This document shows positions 21,449 to 28,995 of a stretch of 28,995 bases of DNA, one piece after another. Source of the DNA: RGIG4576 sp964606575 (lineage in GTDB: Bacteria > Bacteroidota > Bacteroidia > Bacteroidales > Muribaculaceae); contig CAZSHA010000024.1 of the NCBI GenBank assembly GCA_964606575.1, positions 1 to 28,995 on the forward strand. Direction: 5' to 3'. Each line of letters starts with the position of its first letter. Within the stretch, counting starts at the first letter, position 1. The notes under the pieces were generated by a model. That model worked only from the letters and a program-made list of their open reading frames with translations, did not search any database and had not been told where the DNA came from. The position numbers were made by a program, and so were the translations under genes.

Positions 21449-23743
21449 TTACATCGACAATTTAAAGCCTACATACACGCTACGAGGCATCATCGGGCCA
21501 TACATATATCCGGAATCACGCAACTCACCTTTATCGAAATCTTCCTGGAATGAATTAAAGATATTGTGCATACCTCCATTCACCTGCAATGTAGCATAAT
21601 CAAACAATTTGAAATCGTATGCAAGTTTTAATCCCACATCGGCAAAACTCTTTGTACGTTTAGCGACATCTATATCTGTACCTGAGCCTTCAAAATGCTG
21701 CACCCACATAGGACCAGTGAATGTACCTGTCACACCAACGGTCATCCGCTTAACCGGATTGTAATTCAAAGTAAAATAACCATAAGCATCAGGCGTGCGG
21801 AACATATTTTTTGTAGCTGGAACATCTTCGTTATCACTCCATTGCTCTGGTTCTTTATAACGGCTACGTTGCAATGTCATACCACCTTGCAATGAGAAAC
21901 TTGAAGAGAACACAGCACGCATCTCCACATTACCACCGAACACTGTGGCCCCAGAACCGTTATAACGCTCTAAAACATCATTTCCTGCATTGTCTTTTCC
22001 TATCGTATGAAGAGCAAACACGTCATCAAGCGAGGTGTAGAAACCTTCTACCAATAAGTTTGCTTGAACATCACCTATATTAAAATAGAAATCTCCAGAA
22101 AGGCTGAAGCTATGAGAACTTTCTTCTTTTAAGTCCTCGGCCAAAACTGTCACAACGCGTTCACCGCCGACAACTGCGATATGGAAATCTTCGTCAAACG
22201 CTTGCGGCGCACGGAATCCTGTTGAATACGACAATCTAAAATTTGCCTTTTTAGATGGATTGAAACGGATATTTGCACGAGGTGATACAATAACATGATC
22301 TACAAGAGAATGCTTGTCAATGCGAGTTCCCACTAAGAACCCCCACCTATCATCACGCCATTCATTTTGCACAAAACCGCTATATATATTCACCTTCTGT
22401 AAATGATCGTGTTCATAACCTAATGTCACATCATGCAGATAATTGTGATTATATTCTGCGCCAGCCATAAATTCAGCCGGCGTAAACCAAAGATTATCAA
22501 TTGCTCTAGTAAATTGAGCACCCCCTAGCACGACTAGGTCGTGAGTGCTACCGTATGCGTTAGGGTCTTGACCGCTGCCATAATAGCTGTCACGCTTAGT
22601 ATCTTGAAGCGAAGCATACATGTTCCACTTTGTTTTTTGGTCATCGCTCCAATAATTGAAATTTATGTCACCTCCATGTATCTGGTGATCGGTTTGCTCT
22701 GTGATGTTAGCCTCATGAGCTGGTTCATCCAACTGGTCACCACCGCGACGATACTCTTCGGTAGCACGATATTCAAGTGTTAAACGCGTGTTGTCGCTTG
22801 GTCGCATAAACGCTCTCGCACCTATAGTTTTAGACTTAATCTCGCCTATTTCAGTATATCCGTCACCATTATGATCATAGCTTGCACGATCACGGTTTTG
22901 CCCATAAATCATAAGTCCTAGTTTATGATTATCGGTTGTAACCGATGCGTTAACCGCTGTATTATTGTCTATAGCACTCTCCATGCCTATAAATGTTGAT
23001 GTGTTTGCTATTTCGGCACTATTCACAATAGGGTCTTTTGTTATTATATTAATAGTGCCACCTATAGAAGACGAACCGAACAGGGCAGAACCTCCTCCAC
23101 GCATAACTTCCACACGATCAATCATATTCGCTGGTATCTGTTCCAAACCATACACCCCAGCCAAAGCCGAGAACACAGGACGGGAGTTCATTAGAATCTG
23201 AGAATAGTGACCATCCAAGCCATTGATACGCACTTGAGTAAAACCGCAGTTTTGGCAATTGTTCTCTACACGCACACCAGGCTGATAATTCAGCCCATCC
23301 GCAAGGCTGCAAGCACTAACCAAATCAAAAGTTTTCGCATTAAGCACTCCAACAAGTGTAGAACTGTTTCGACGTTTCACCTCACCTTTATTCCCAGTCA
23401 CAACCACCTGCTCAAGTTGCATCACATCTTCCTTTAACTCAAAGTTAACCTCAACAGTACGGTTATTACGCACCTTAACATTAAACCTTTGAGAAAGATA
23501 GCCCACAAAAGAAGCTTCTATACTATATTCACCATCTGGTATGTTTTTCAAGAAATAATGTCCGGTGGCATCGGTCACCGTACCATAATTAGTATCCAAA
23601 AGGCGTATCGTCGCATAAGCGATATGCTCACCTGTTGATTTTTCCACTACGTGCCCCACTATATTTGCATCGGTCAACGCCGCTTGTGCAAAAGAAAACT
23701 GTGCTACTATCATCAGTAGCATTGATAAAAATATTTTTTTCAT
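21449..23743 (-). CDS. TonB-dependent receptor
   Basis: An outer-membrane transporter using energy from TonB. A Sec signal (MKKIFLSMLL.., cleavage near 19-21) is followed by a carboxypeptidase-regulatory-like beta domain (27-105; GHVVEKSTGEHIAYATIRLL). The plug has LEQVVVTGNKGEVKRRN (110-126), NNCQNCGFTQVRINGLDG (161-178) and RVEVMRGGGSALFGSSSIGGTINIIT (210-235). The ~520-residue barrel ends in SVYVGFKLSM, a proper C-terminal aromatic strand. At 764 aa it is full length. It lies downstream of a His-rich protein on the same strand. The CQNC motif in the plug and this neighbour suggest a metal or metal-complex substrate; that is inference. Confidence 0.93.
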   Translation of the reverse strand: MKKIFLSMLLMIVAQFSFAQAALTDANIVGHVVEKSTGEHIAYATIRLLDTNYGTVTDATGHYFLKNIPDGEYSIEASFVGYLSQRFNVKVRNNRTVEVNFELKEDVMQLEQVVVTGNKGEVKRRNSSTLVGVLNAKTFDLVSACSLADGLNYQPGVRVENNCQNCGFTQVRINGLDGHYSQILMNSRPVFSALAGVYGLEQIPANMIDRVEVMRGGGSALFGSSSIGGTINIITKDPIVNSAEIANTSTFIGMESAIDNNTAVNASVTTDNHKLGLMIYGQNRDRASYDHNGDGYTEIGEIKSKTIGARAFMRPSDNTRLTLEYRATEEYRRGGDQLDEPAHEANITEQTDHQIHGGDINFNYWSDDQKTKWNMYASLQDTKRDSYYGSGQDPNAYGSTHDLVVLGGAQFTRAIDNLWFTPAEFMAGAEYNHNYLHDVTLGYEHDHLQKVNIYSGFVQNEWRDDRWGFLVGTRIDKHSLVDHVIVSPRANIRFNPSKKANFRLSYSTGFRAPQAFDEDFHIAVVGGERVVTVLAEDLKEESSHSFSLSGDFYFNIGDVQANLLVEGFYTSLDDVFALHTIGKDNAGNDVLERYNGSGATVFGGNVEMRAVFSSSFSLQGGMTLQRSRYKEPEQWSDNEDVPATKNMFRTPDAYGYFTLNYNPVKRMTVGVTGTFTGPMWVQHFEGSGTDIDVAKRTKSFADVGLKLAYDFKLFDYATLQVNGGMHNIFNSFQEDFDKGELRDSGYMYGPMMPRSVYVGFKLSM

Positions 23744-23840
23744 TTATTGATTTTATAGAATACATTAATAATTTGGACAATAGCACATCACCCTATTAAT
23801 CCATATTTCTCAACTAAAAAGTTGCAATAAAGCTGATATC

Positions 23841-24182
23841 CTATAGTACCGGAGGGGACCGAAGATCCAATACAGAATACAACGTATAATCCAACTGTTG
23901 GATTTCCACCAAAGTCATCTTATACATCAGCTGCAAAATGGTGTTTAAACCATCTGACACAAGTACTGGTAACGAATAGAAATGACTAATCCATGAAAGA
24001 GACAACAATGCGGTTGCCGAGTGGCTATGAGATGACGAGGTGAACGGGTGTGAATGAATCACAATCACATCACCAACCTTATGCTCATGCACAAAGAAAG
24101 TAGTACTTCCTACATAACCAACAAATAAGGCTATGAGTAACGATGCAATAACTCTATGTTTTAGCTTCTGGTCCGATTTCAT
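23841..24182 (-). CDS. Small His-rich membrane or periplasmic protein (DUF6769-like)
   Basis: A 113-aa protein with one N-terminal hydrophobic helix (about 11-28) followed by a run of histidines: HEH (32-34), HSH (43-45) and HSHS (52-55), then a hydrophobic C-terminal half ending LRSPPVL. The pattern is like a Bacteroidota family I know as DUF6769, found beside TonB receptors, but I cannot check it. Histidine clusters of this kind usually bind Zn, Cu, Ni or Co. It lies 97 bases upstream of the TonB receptor gene with no terminator between, so they are one operon from the promoter at 24199-24229. Divergent from the TetR operon. Confidence 0.75.
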   Translation of the reverse strand: MKSDQKLKHRVIASLLIALFVGYVGSTTFFVHEHKVGDVIVIHSHPFTSSSHSHSATALLSLSWISHFYSLPVLVSDGLNTILQLMYKMTLVEIQQLDYTLYSVLDLRSPPVL

Positions 24183-24198
24183 TTTCTACAATGAAACG

Positions 24199-24229
24199 CA
24201 AAGATACGATTCATATATTTTTTACGCAA
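24199..24229 (-). promoter_or_regulatory. Promoter of the His-rich protein/TonB receptor operon
   Basis: TTG (24229-24227), 20-base spacer, TATCTTTG (24206-24199), 17 bases before the start codon. Confidence 0.8.
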
Positions 24230-24399
24230 ATTCACACACGATTGCACATCATCACTTATAACTTTATAGCGCCTTCAGCCCACACAAATGCTAAATAAGA
24301 CACAGTATTATGAAAATTCTCACATTTTTTAGGAACATTGCACCCAAGTTCCTCTTTTACACCATTTATTGGAAATTCTTACCAACAAAAAAACTAGTG

Positions 24400-24414
24400 A
24401 AACTTTTAAAGTTT
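24400..24414. promoter_or_regulatory. 15-base palindrome, possible TetR operator
   Basis: AAACTTTTAAAGTTT is a perfect palindrome around a central T (7-base arms). It ends 15 bases before the -7 box of the TetR operon, where a bound repressor would block the -33 contact. AT-rich and short, so a chance origin is possible. Confidence 0.35.
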
Positions 24415-24429
24415 TCTCGGTTTTCTTAT

Positions 24430-24437
24430 TAACTTTG
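24430..24437 (+). promoter_or_regulatory. -7 box TAACTTTG for the TetR/RND operon
   Basis: Matches TAnnTTTG 24 bases before the chosen TetR start at 24462. It shows that the earlier ATG at 24369 is upstream of the promoter and not the start. Confidence 0.65.
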
Positions 24438-24461
24438 CAAACTGTAATAAAAACAGGTGTA

Positions 24462-25076
24462 ATGTCAGACTTAACAGACACAATTTTAATCAAAGCCAGT
24501 GGGCTTATGGACAAATACGGCATTTCGTCGGTTACGATGGACGATATAGCCAAGGAATGCCGTATATCAAAACGAACCCTTTATGAGAATATCCCCGACA
24601 AACGCACACTAGTGTGGTACTGCGTCCTTTTCAACCGCAACAAAACAAGAAACGAGATGAAAGATGTGGTGAGCGAGTCGTCAAGCACACTCGATGCCCT
24701 ACTGCATATCTACCAACGTATGCGATCAACCCTCACCGAAACTTCAAGCATTTTCTTCAAAGATATGCACCGTCTATATCCCGACTTAGAAAAGAAATGC
24801 CGAGAGATGCACCGTGAACAGGCCCAAGCTTTCGGAGATTTCTTAGCAAAAGGGATTCAAGACGGAATGTTTAGTGCCAATATCGACTTAAAACTTGCTG
24901 CCGAAGTTTTCATGGCTCAATCAACAGCCATTATGAAAGAAATCAATACTACAAATGATATACAAACCATCAAAAAGATGATTGACACAGCTTTTGTGAT
25001 TTTTTTAAGAGGTGTTGCCACTCCTAAAGGCATTGAAATCATTGACAAGTTTTTAAACGAAAATAATTTATATTAA
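24462..25076 (+). CDS. TetR-family transcriptional repressor
   Basis: The N-terminal helix-turn-helix is clear: MSDLTDTILIKASGLMDKYG then ISSVTMDDIAKECRISKRTLYENIPDK, about 20-48, with RTLY in the recognition helix. The C-terminal ligand/dimerisation domain is helical and unrecognised. At 204 aa it is the usual TetR size. I place the start at 24462, because the ATG at 24369 lies upstream of the -7 box and adds 31 residues of poor quality. It is the first gene of an operon with TolC, a membrane-fusion protein and an RND pump, so it most likely represses the pump and its own gene, and releases on binding a pump substrate. Confidence 0.9.
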   Translation: MSDLTDTILIKASGLMDKYGISSVTMDDIAKECRISKRTLYENIPDKRTLVWYCVLFNRNKTRNEMKDVVSESSSTLDALLHIYQRMRSTLTETSSIFFKDMHRLYPDLEKKCREMHREQAQAFGDFLAKGIQDGMFSANIDLKLAAEVFMAQSTAIMKEINTTNDIQTIKKMIDTAFVIFLRGVATPKGIEIIDKFLNENNLY

Positions 25077-25095
25077 AATAAACAAACTTTACAAG

Positions 25096-26448
25096 ATGAA
25101 GATTAACTTAAAACAATGCATGATAGTAGCACTACTTTCATTCGGCATGGTGAGCATCAACGCTCAAAATGTCACGCAGAGCAGCGACTCTATCAATCTC
25201 ACACTTGACGAATGCTTACGCATAGCACTCAACGAGAATCCCACTATCAAGGTAGCCGACATGGAAATTACCCGAGTGGATTACTCTAAGCAGGAAACTA
25301 TTGGACAATTGTTCCCTGAAATCTCATTTGCGGGTTCTTATAGCCGTACAATCGAGAAACAAACCATGCAGATGAACGGTCAAAGTTTCCAAGTCGGTAG
25401 CGACAATTCTTATAGCGTAGGGTTCTCGGCATCATTGCCGCTTGTAGCTGTACAATTGTGGAAATCACTTAAACTTAGCGACAATCAAATTCTACAAAAC
25501 GTAGAAAAGGCTCGTGAATCACGCCTTTCATTAGTAAACCAAGTGCAAAACGCATACTACGGATTGCTATATGCGCAAGATGCCCTGAACGTATTGGTTG
25601 AAAACCGTGAAACAGCCAAATTGAATGCCGATATTTACAAGAAGAAATTTGAAAACGGTACAGCTTCTGAATATGACGTGTTGCGTGCCGAAGTTCAAGT
25701 GAAAAACATAGAGCCATCCATCCTAGATATGGAAAACACCATACGTCAAGCAAAACTTCAATTAAAGTTGCTCATGGGTATGGATATGGGTATTAAATTA
25801 GGCGTAAACGGCAACTTGTCAAACTATCAAGATTCTATGTACAAGAATGTGCTTGACACCAACGTTTCTATAGAAAACAACAGCAGTCTTCGCACCCTAG
25901 ACCTTCAAACAGAAGCTCTTAAACAGGCTTATGAAGTTCAAAAAGCATCTTGGTATCCAACTCTTGCACTTACAGCCAACTACAATTGGACTTCGCTCAA
26001 TAACGGCACTCCTTTCAAAAATCTTACTTGGAATCCTTATTCTACAGTAGGCATTTCATTCTCTTTGCCTATTTTCCAAGGCGGACGACGCTACAGCAAG
26101 CAAAAACAAGCTGAAATCTCTTATCGAGAAATGTCATGGCAACGTGAGAACCTAGAAAACTCTCTTAAACTTCAGGTTCAAGCCCAATTCGACAACATAC
26201 AAAAAAGCGTGAGTCAAATAGAAACCAACAAAGCCGGAGTAGACCAAGCAGTCAAAGCCAACCAAATCATGGAAAAGAGTTTCCGCATCGGTGCGGCTTC
26301 TTATCTTGACTTGCGAGATAGCGAAAACGCTCTTATGTCGGCAAAGTTGGCATACTACCAATCTATCTACAACTACCTAGTTGCTCATAGCAACCTAGAA
26401 TATGTATTAGGAAATACTAACCTAGACAAATACAACACATCTAAATAA
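25096..26448 (+). CDS. TolC-family outer-membrane efflux channel
   Basis: The outer-membrane exit duct of the tripartite pump. A Sec signal (cleavage near SINA, about residue 23) precedes two OEP repeats: first LTLDECLRIALNENPTIKVADMEI (about 35-58), then a second half near ENNSSLRTLDLQTEALKQAYEVQKASW. Long alpha-helical stretches (Gln/Lys/Glu-rich, e.g. KLQVQAQFDNIQKSVSQIETNKAGVDQAVKANQIMEKSF) form the periplasmic tunnel. At 450 aa it is normal. It starts 19 bases after the TetR stop and 33 bases before the membrane-fusion protein. Confidence 0.93.
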   Translation: MKINLKQCMIVALLSFGMVSINAQNVTQSSDSINLTLDECLRIALNENPTIKVADMEITRVDYSKQETIGQLFPEISFAGSYSRTIEKQTMQMNGQSFQVGSDNSYSVGFSASLPLVAVQLWKSLKLSDNQILQNVEKARESRLSLVNQVQNAYYGLLYAQDALNVLVENRETAKLNADIYKKKFENGTASEYDVLRAEVQVKNIEPSILDMENTIRQAKLQLKLLMGMDMGIKLGVNGNLSNYQDSMYKNVLDTNVSIENNSSLRTLDLQTEALKQAYEVQKASWYPTLALTANYNWTSLNNGTPFKNLTWNPYSTVGISFSLPIFQGGRRYSKQKQAEISYREMSWQRENLENSLKLQVQAQFDNIQKSVSQIETNKAGVDQAVKANQIMEKSFRIGAASYLDLRDSENALMSAKLAYYQSIYNYLVAHSNLEYVLGNTNLDKYNTSK

Positions 26449-26481
26449 TCTTTTGATAATAATAAAAACGATATATAGATT

Positions 26482-27531
26482 ATGACACTTAAAGCAAAAT
26501 TTTTAAGCCTTGCCTCTTTCTCTCTAGTTCTAGGAGCATGCAGCGGCAACAGCGAACAAAAAGAAGAGGCAGTAACCGAACAACTGCCAATCGTTAAAGT
26601 ACAGAAAGTTTACGCACAAAACGTGCCTCAAATCGGTTCTTACACTGCTACTGTAGAACCTTTCAAGAGCAACAACATCACAGCCAACATGTCTAACCGT
26701 ATTAAAGAAATCAAGGTTGACGTGGGTTACAATGTTGCCGAGGGTCAACCTCTGGTCATTCTTGACAATGTGAACGTAGAACAACTTGAAGTACGCATCG
26801 CCAACCAAGAGCGTGAATACAATCGCGCTGTAGAACTCCTTAACATTGGCGGCGGAACACAACAAGCCGTAGACCAATTAAAGACCGAACTTGACGCTTC
26901 AAAGCGCAGCCTTCAGAACTTAAAGGAGAACATGGTGCTTACCAGCCCAATATCAGGCGTTGTCACTGCACGCAACTATGAAGATGGCGATATGACCGGT
27001 GCTAGTCCTATTCTTACTATCGAGCAAATGCGTCCAGCTAAGATTTTGGTTAACGTGAGTGAAAGCGAATTTCCTAAAGTTAAGAAAGGAATGAAAGTTG
27101 ACGTTAAACTAGACACCTATGGCGAAGAAGTATTTGAAGGTACAGTTTACTTGATTCACCCTACAATCAATGCGGCAACTCGTACATTCCAAGTTGAAAT
27201 CACTGTTCCCAACAGCGACGGTCGCATACATAGCGGTATGTTCGCTCGTGTAGATATGCAATTCGGCACATCTAGCCACGTGGTTGTTCCTGACCGCGCG
27301 GTTGTTAAACAAACTGGTTCTGGAACACGCTACGTATATACATATAAGGACGGTAAAGTCACTTATCACAAAGTAGAGCTAGGACAACGACTTGGCGACA
27401 GCTACGAGCTTATATCTGGCGTTGAGAACAACGCAGAAGTTGTAGTTTCTGGTCAAACTCGCTTAGGCGATGGAATGAGTGTTCAACTTGCAACAGAAGA
27501 AACTCCAGTTGCAACAGAGTCCGAAAAATAA
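26482..27531 (+). CDS. RND efflux membrane-fusion lipoprotein
   Basis: The periplasmic adaptor that joins the inner-membrane pump to TolC. The lipoprotein signal ends in LGAC (C20), so it is lipid-anchored. The HlyD layout is visible: a first biotinyl-lipoyl half near SNRIKEIKVDVGYNVAEGQPLVILDN (about 70-95), a coiled-coil hairpin (about 98-150), a second lipoyl half at LTSPISGVVTARNYEDGD, then beta-barrel and membrane-proximal domains (VPDRAVVKQTGSGTRYVYTYKDGKV). At 349 aa it is the usual size for single-pump adaptors. It lies 33 bases after TolC and 24 bases before the pump gene. Confidence 0.93.
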   Translation: MTLKAKFLSLASFSLVLGACSGNSEQKEEAVTEQLPIVKVQKVYAQNVPQIGSYTATVEPFKSNNITANMSNRIKEIKVDVGYNVAEGQPLVILDNVNVEQLEVRIANQEREYNRAVELLNIGGGTQQAVDQLKTELDASKRSLQNLKENMVLTSPISGVVTARNYEDGDMTGASPILTIEQMRPAKILVNVSESEFPKVKKGMKVDVKLDTYGEEVFEGTVYLIHPTINAATRTFQVEITVPNSDGRIHSGMFARVDMQFGTSSHVVVPDRAVVKQTGSGTRYVYTYKDGKVTYHKVELGQRLGDSYELISGVENNAEVVVSGQTRLGDGMSVQLATEETPVATESEK

Positions 27532-27555
27532 GTATAATCCTATAAATATTATAAT

Positions 27556-28995
27556 ATGAGTTTATATTCAGGTGCAGTAAAACGTCCCGTTATGACCACG
27601 CTCTGCTTCGTAGCAGTGCTAATCATAGGACTTTTCTCCTTGGCTAAATTGCCAATCGACCTACTTCCCGATATTGAAACTAATACAATCATGGTGATGA
27701 CCACCTATCAAGGTGCCAGCGCCGAAGATATTGAGCAAAATGTAACACGACCTCTAGAGAACACTCTGAACTCTGTAGAACACTTGAAGCATATCACTTC
27801 AAAATCTAAAGAAAACATCTCTATTGTTACGCTTGAGTTTGAATTTGGATACGATATTGACGTATTAACTAATTACGTGCGCGACAAACTTGATATGGTG
27901 AAGAGTTATCTGCCTGATGACGCTGAGAACCCTATCATTTTCAAGTTCAGTACCGACATGATTCCAATCATGCTTCTTTCTGTTCAAGCAGAAGAAAGTA
28001 TGCCGGGACTTTATAAGATACTAGATGAAAACGTTGCCAATCCATTAGCACGCGTCGATGGTGTGGGCTCGGTATCTATTTCCGGAGCTCCTCAACGTGA
28101 GATTCATGTCTACGTAGACCCTATAAAACTTGAAGCCTACAACCTAAGCATCGAAACAATATCAAGCATTATCGGTGCCGAAAACAGGAATATACCCGGC
28201 GGTACATTCGACATCGGCAGCAACACTTATGCTCTTCGCGTTGAAGGTGAGTTCAATGATGCAAGAGAAATGGGCAACATTGTAGTTGGCTCAAGCAACG
28301 GAAGTATCATTTACTTGCGCGACGTAGCCACTATAGACGACTCTCTAGAAGAACGTGCTCAACAAGCCTACAACGACGGAAAGAAAGGCGCGATGATTAT
28401 CATCCAAAAGCAATCGGGGGCAAACTCCGTAGAGATTTCCAATAAAGTAATGGAGCAACTTCCTGATTTGCAAAAACGTCTGCCTAGCGATGTTAAACTA
28501 GGTATTATCGTAAACACATCCGACAACATCAACAACACTATCGCTTCATTGGCTGAAACAGTATTGTACGCATTGTTATTTGTCGTAATCGTTGTGTTCG
28601 GATTCCTAGGTCGCTGGCGTGCTACTATTATCATCGCTATTACAATCCCAATCTCGTTGATTGCCTCTTTCATTTACTTGTTTGCTACAGGAGAAACATT
28701 AAATATCATCTCCCTATCGGCATTGTCAATTTCTATCGGTATGGTGGTGGACGACGCTATTGTGGTGCTTGAAAACGTCACAACACACATCGAGCGCGGT
28801 AGCGATCCTAAGCAAGCTGCTGTACATGGAACTAATGAGGTGGCTATCTCCGTTATTGCTTCCACATTAACACTTATCGCAGTGTTCTTCCCATTGACAC
28901 TCGTTACTGGTATGACAGGTGTGCTATTCAAGCAATTGGGTTGGATGGTATGTATCATGATGATTATATCTACTGTTTGTGCATTGACACTTACT
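27556..28995 (+). CDS. RND efflux pump, inner-membrane subunit (partial, cut at right edge)
   Basis: The proton-driven pump of an AcrB/MexB-like tripartite system. The frame starts MSLYSGAVKRPVMTTLCFVAVLIIGLF, the classical first helix, and runs open for 480 codons to the window end. Visible parts are TM1, the first periplasmic porter region (LEFEFGYDIDVLTNYVRDKL and GVGSVSISG), and TM2-TM4. The conserved proton-relay pair is D399-D400 in GMVVDDAIVVLEN, equivalent to AcrB D407-D408. The C-terminal half is missing only because the window ends. No drug-binding residues can be judged from half a protein. Last visible gene of the TetR operon. Confidence 0.95.
   Translation, partial: MSLYSGAVKRPVMTTLCFVAVLIIGLFSLAKLPIDLLPDIETNTIMVMTTYQGASAEDIEQNVTRPLENTLNSVEHLKHITSKSKENISIVTLEFEFGYDIDVLTNYVRDKLDMVKSYLPDDAENPIIFKFSTDMIPIMLLSVQAEESMPGLYKILDENVANPLARVDGVGSVSISGAPQREIHVYVDPIKLEAYNLSIETISSIIGAENRNIPGGTFDIGSNTYALRVEGEFNDAREMGNIVVGSSNGSIIYLRDVATIDDSLEERAQQAYNDGKKGAMIIIQKQSGANSVEISNKVMEQLPDLQKRLPSDVKLGIIVNTSDNINNTIASLAETVLYALLFVVIVVFGFLGRWRATIIIAITIPISLIASFIYLFATGETLNIISLSALSISIGMVVDDAIVVLENVTTHIERGSDPKQAAVHGTNEVAISVIASTLTLIAVFFPLTLVTGMTGVLFKQLGWMVCIMMIISTVCALTLT

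Noticed and set aside
24369..24461. Longer TetR start at 24369
   Set aside because: It lies upstream of the -7 box at 24430-24437 and adds residues with no helix-turn-helix character.
1..28995. CRISPR arrays, tRNA or rRNA genes, integrases or insertion sequences
   Set aside because: No regularly spaced repeats, cloverleaf genes or recombinase/transposase frames were seen on either strand.

Overview
The window looks like chromosomal DNA of a member of the Bacteroidota, most likely Bacteroidales. Many genes have a core promoter of the Bacteroidota type, a -7 box TAnnTTTG with a TTG about 18-20 bases upstream. Start codons mostly lack Shine-Dalgarno sequences. The protein content also fits: a putative Porin_10 porin, a TonB receptor with a carboxypeptidase-regulatory-like N-terminal domain, an SPFH/Arc pair, and lipoproteins. 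There is no phage, insertion sequence, CRISPR array, tRNA or rRNA. Most of the region is ordinary housekeeping DNA.

Layout. 1-1670 (minus) is a small accessory block: a partial gene at the edge, two hypothetical proteins, and an outer-membrane barrel protein whose signal peptide lies in another reading frame. 1681-1964 is a structured intergenic region with an inverted repeat around a promoter and a ~205-nt rod-like RNA resembling 6S RNA. 2030-4762 (plus) has a family 2 glycosyltransferase, RadC and cysteine synthase. 4942-7769 (minus) is an ABC exporter operon with its own YtrA-type GntR repressor, a membrane-anchored protein and a palindromic operator. 7939-9501 (minus) is dnaB. 9664-12399 (plus) is ispE, then grpE-dnaJ. 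12479-16141 (minus) holds an acyl-CoA ligase, an Arc/SPFH pair and mntP. 16245-18281 (minus) is a pullulanase lipoprotein. 18421-21231 (minus) is a porin plus an anchored solute-binding protein. 21449-24182 (minus) is a TonB receptor with a small histidine-rich protein. 24462 to the right edge (plus) is TetR, TolC, a membrane-fusion lipoprotein and an RND pump, cut by the window end.

How the genes work together. The clearest functional units are the self-regulated GntR/ABC operon, the TetR-controlled tripartite RND efflux operon, the grpE-dnaJ co-chaperone pair, and the His-rich protein/TonB receptor unit, probably for metal or a metal complex. Operon boundaries are well marked by intrinsic terminators at 4801-4832, 4854-4898, 7875-7909, 12423-12458, 14161-14191, 16176-16212 and 21389-21421. 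The points most worth a second look are the 6S-like RNA (1744-1951), the apparent one-base frameshift at the start of the barrel gene (around 1574-1583), and a -24/-12 (sigma-54 type) promoter match upstream of grpE (10529-10545).
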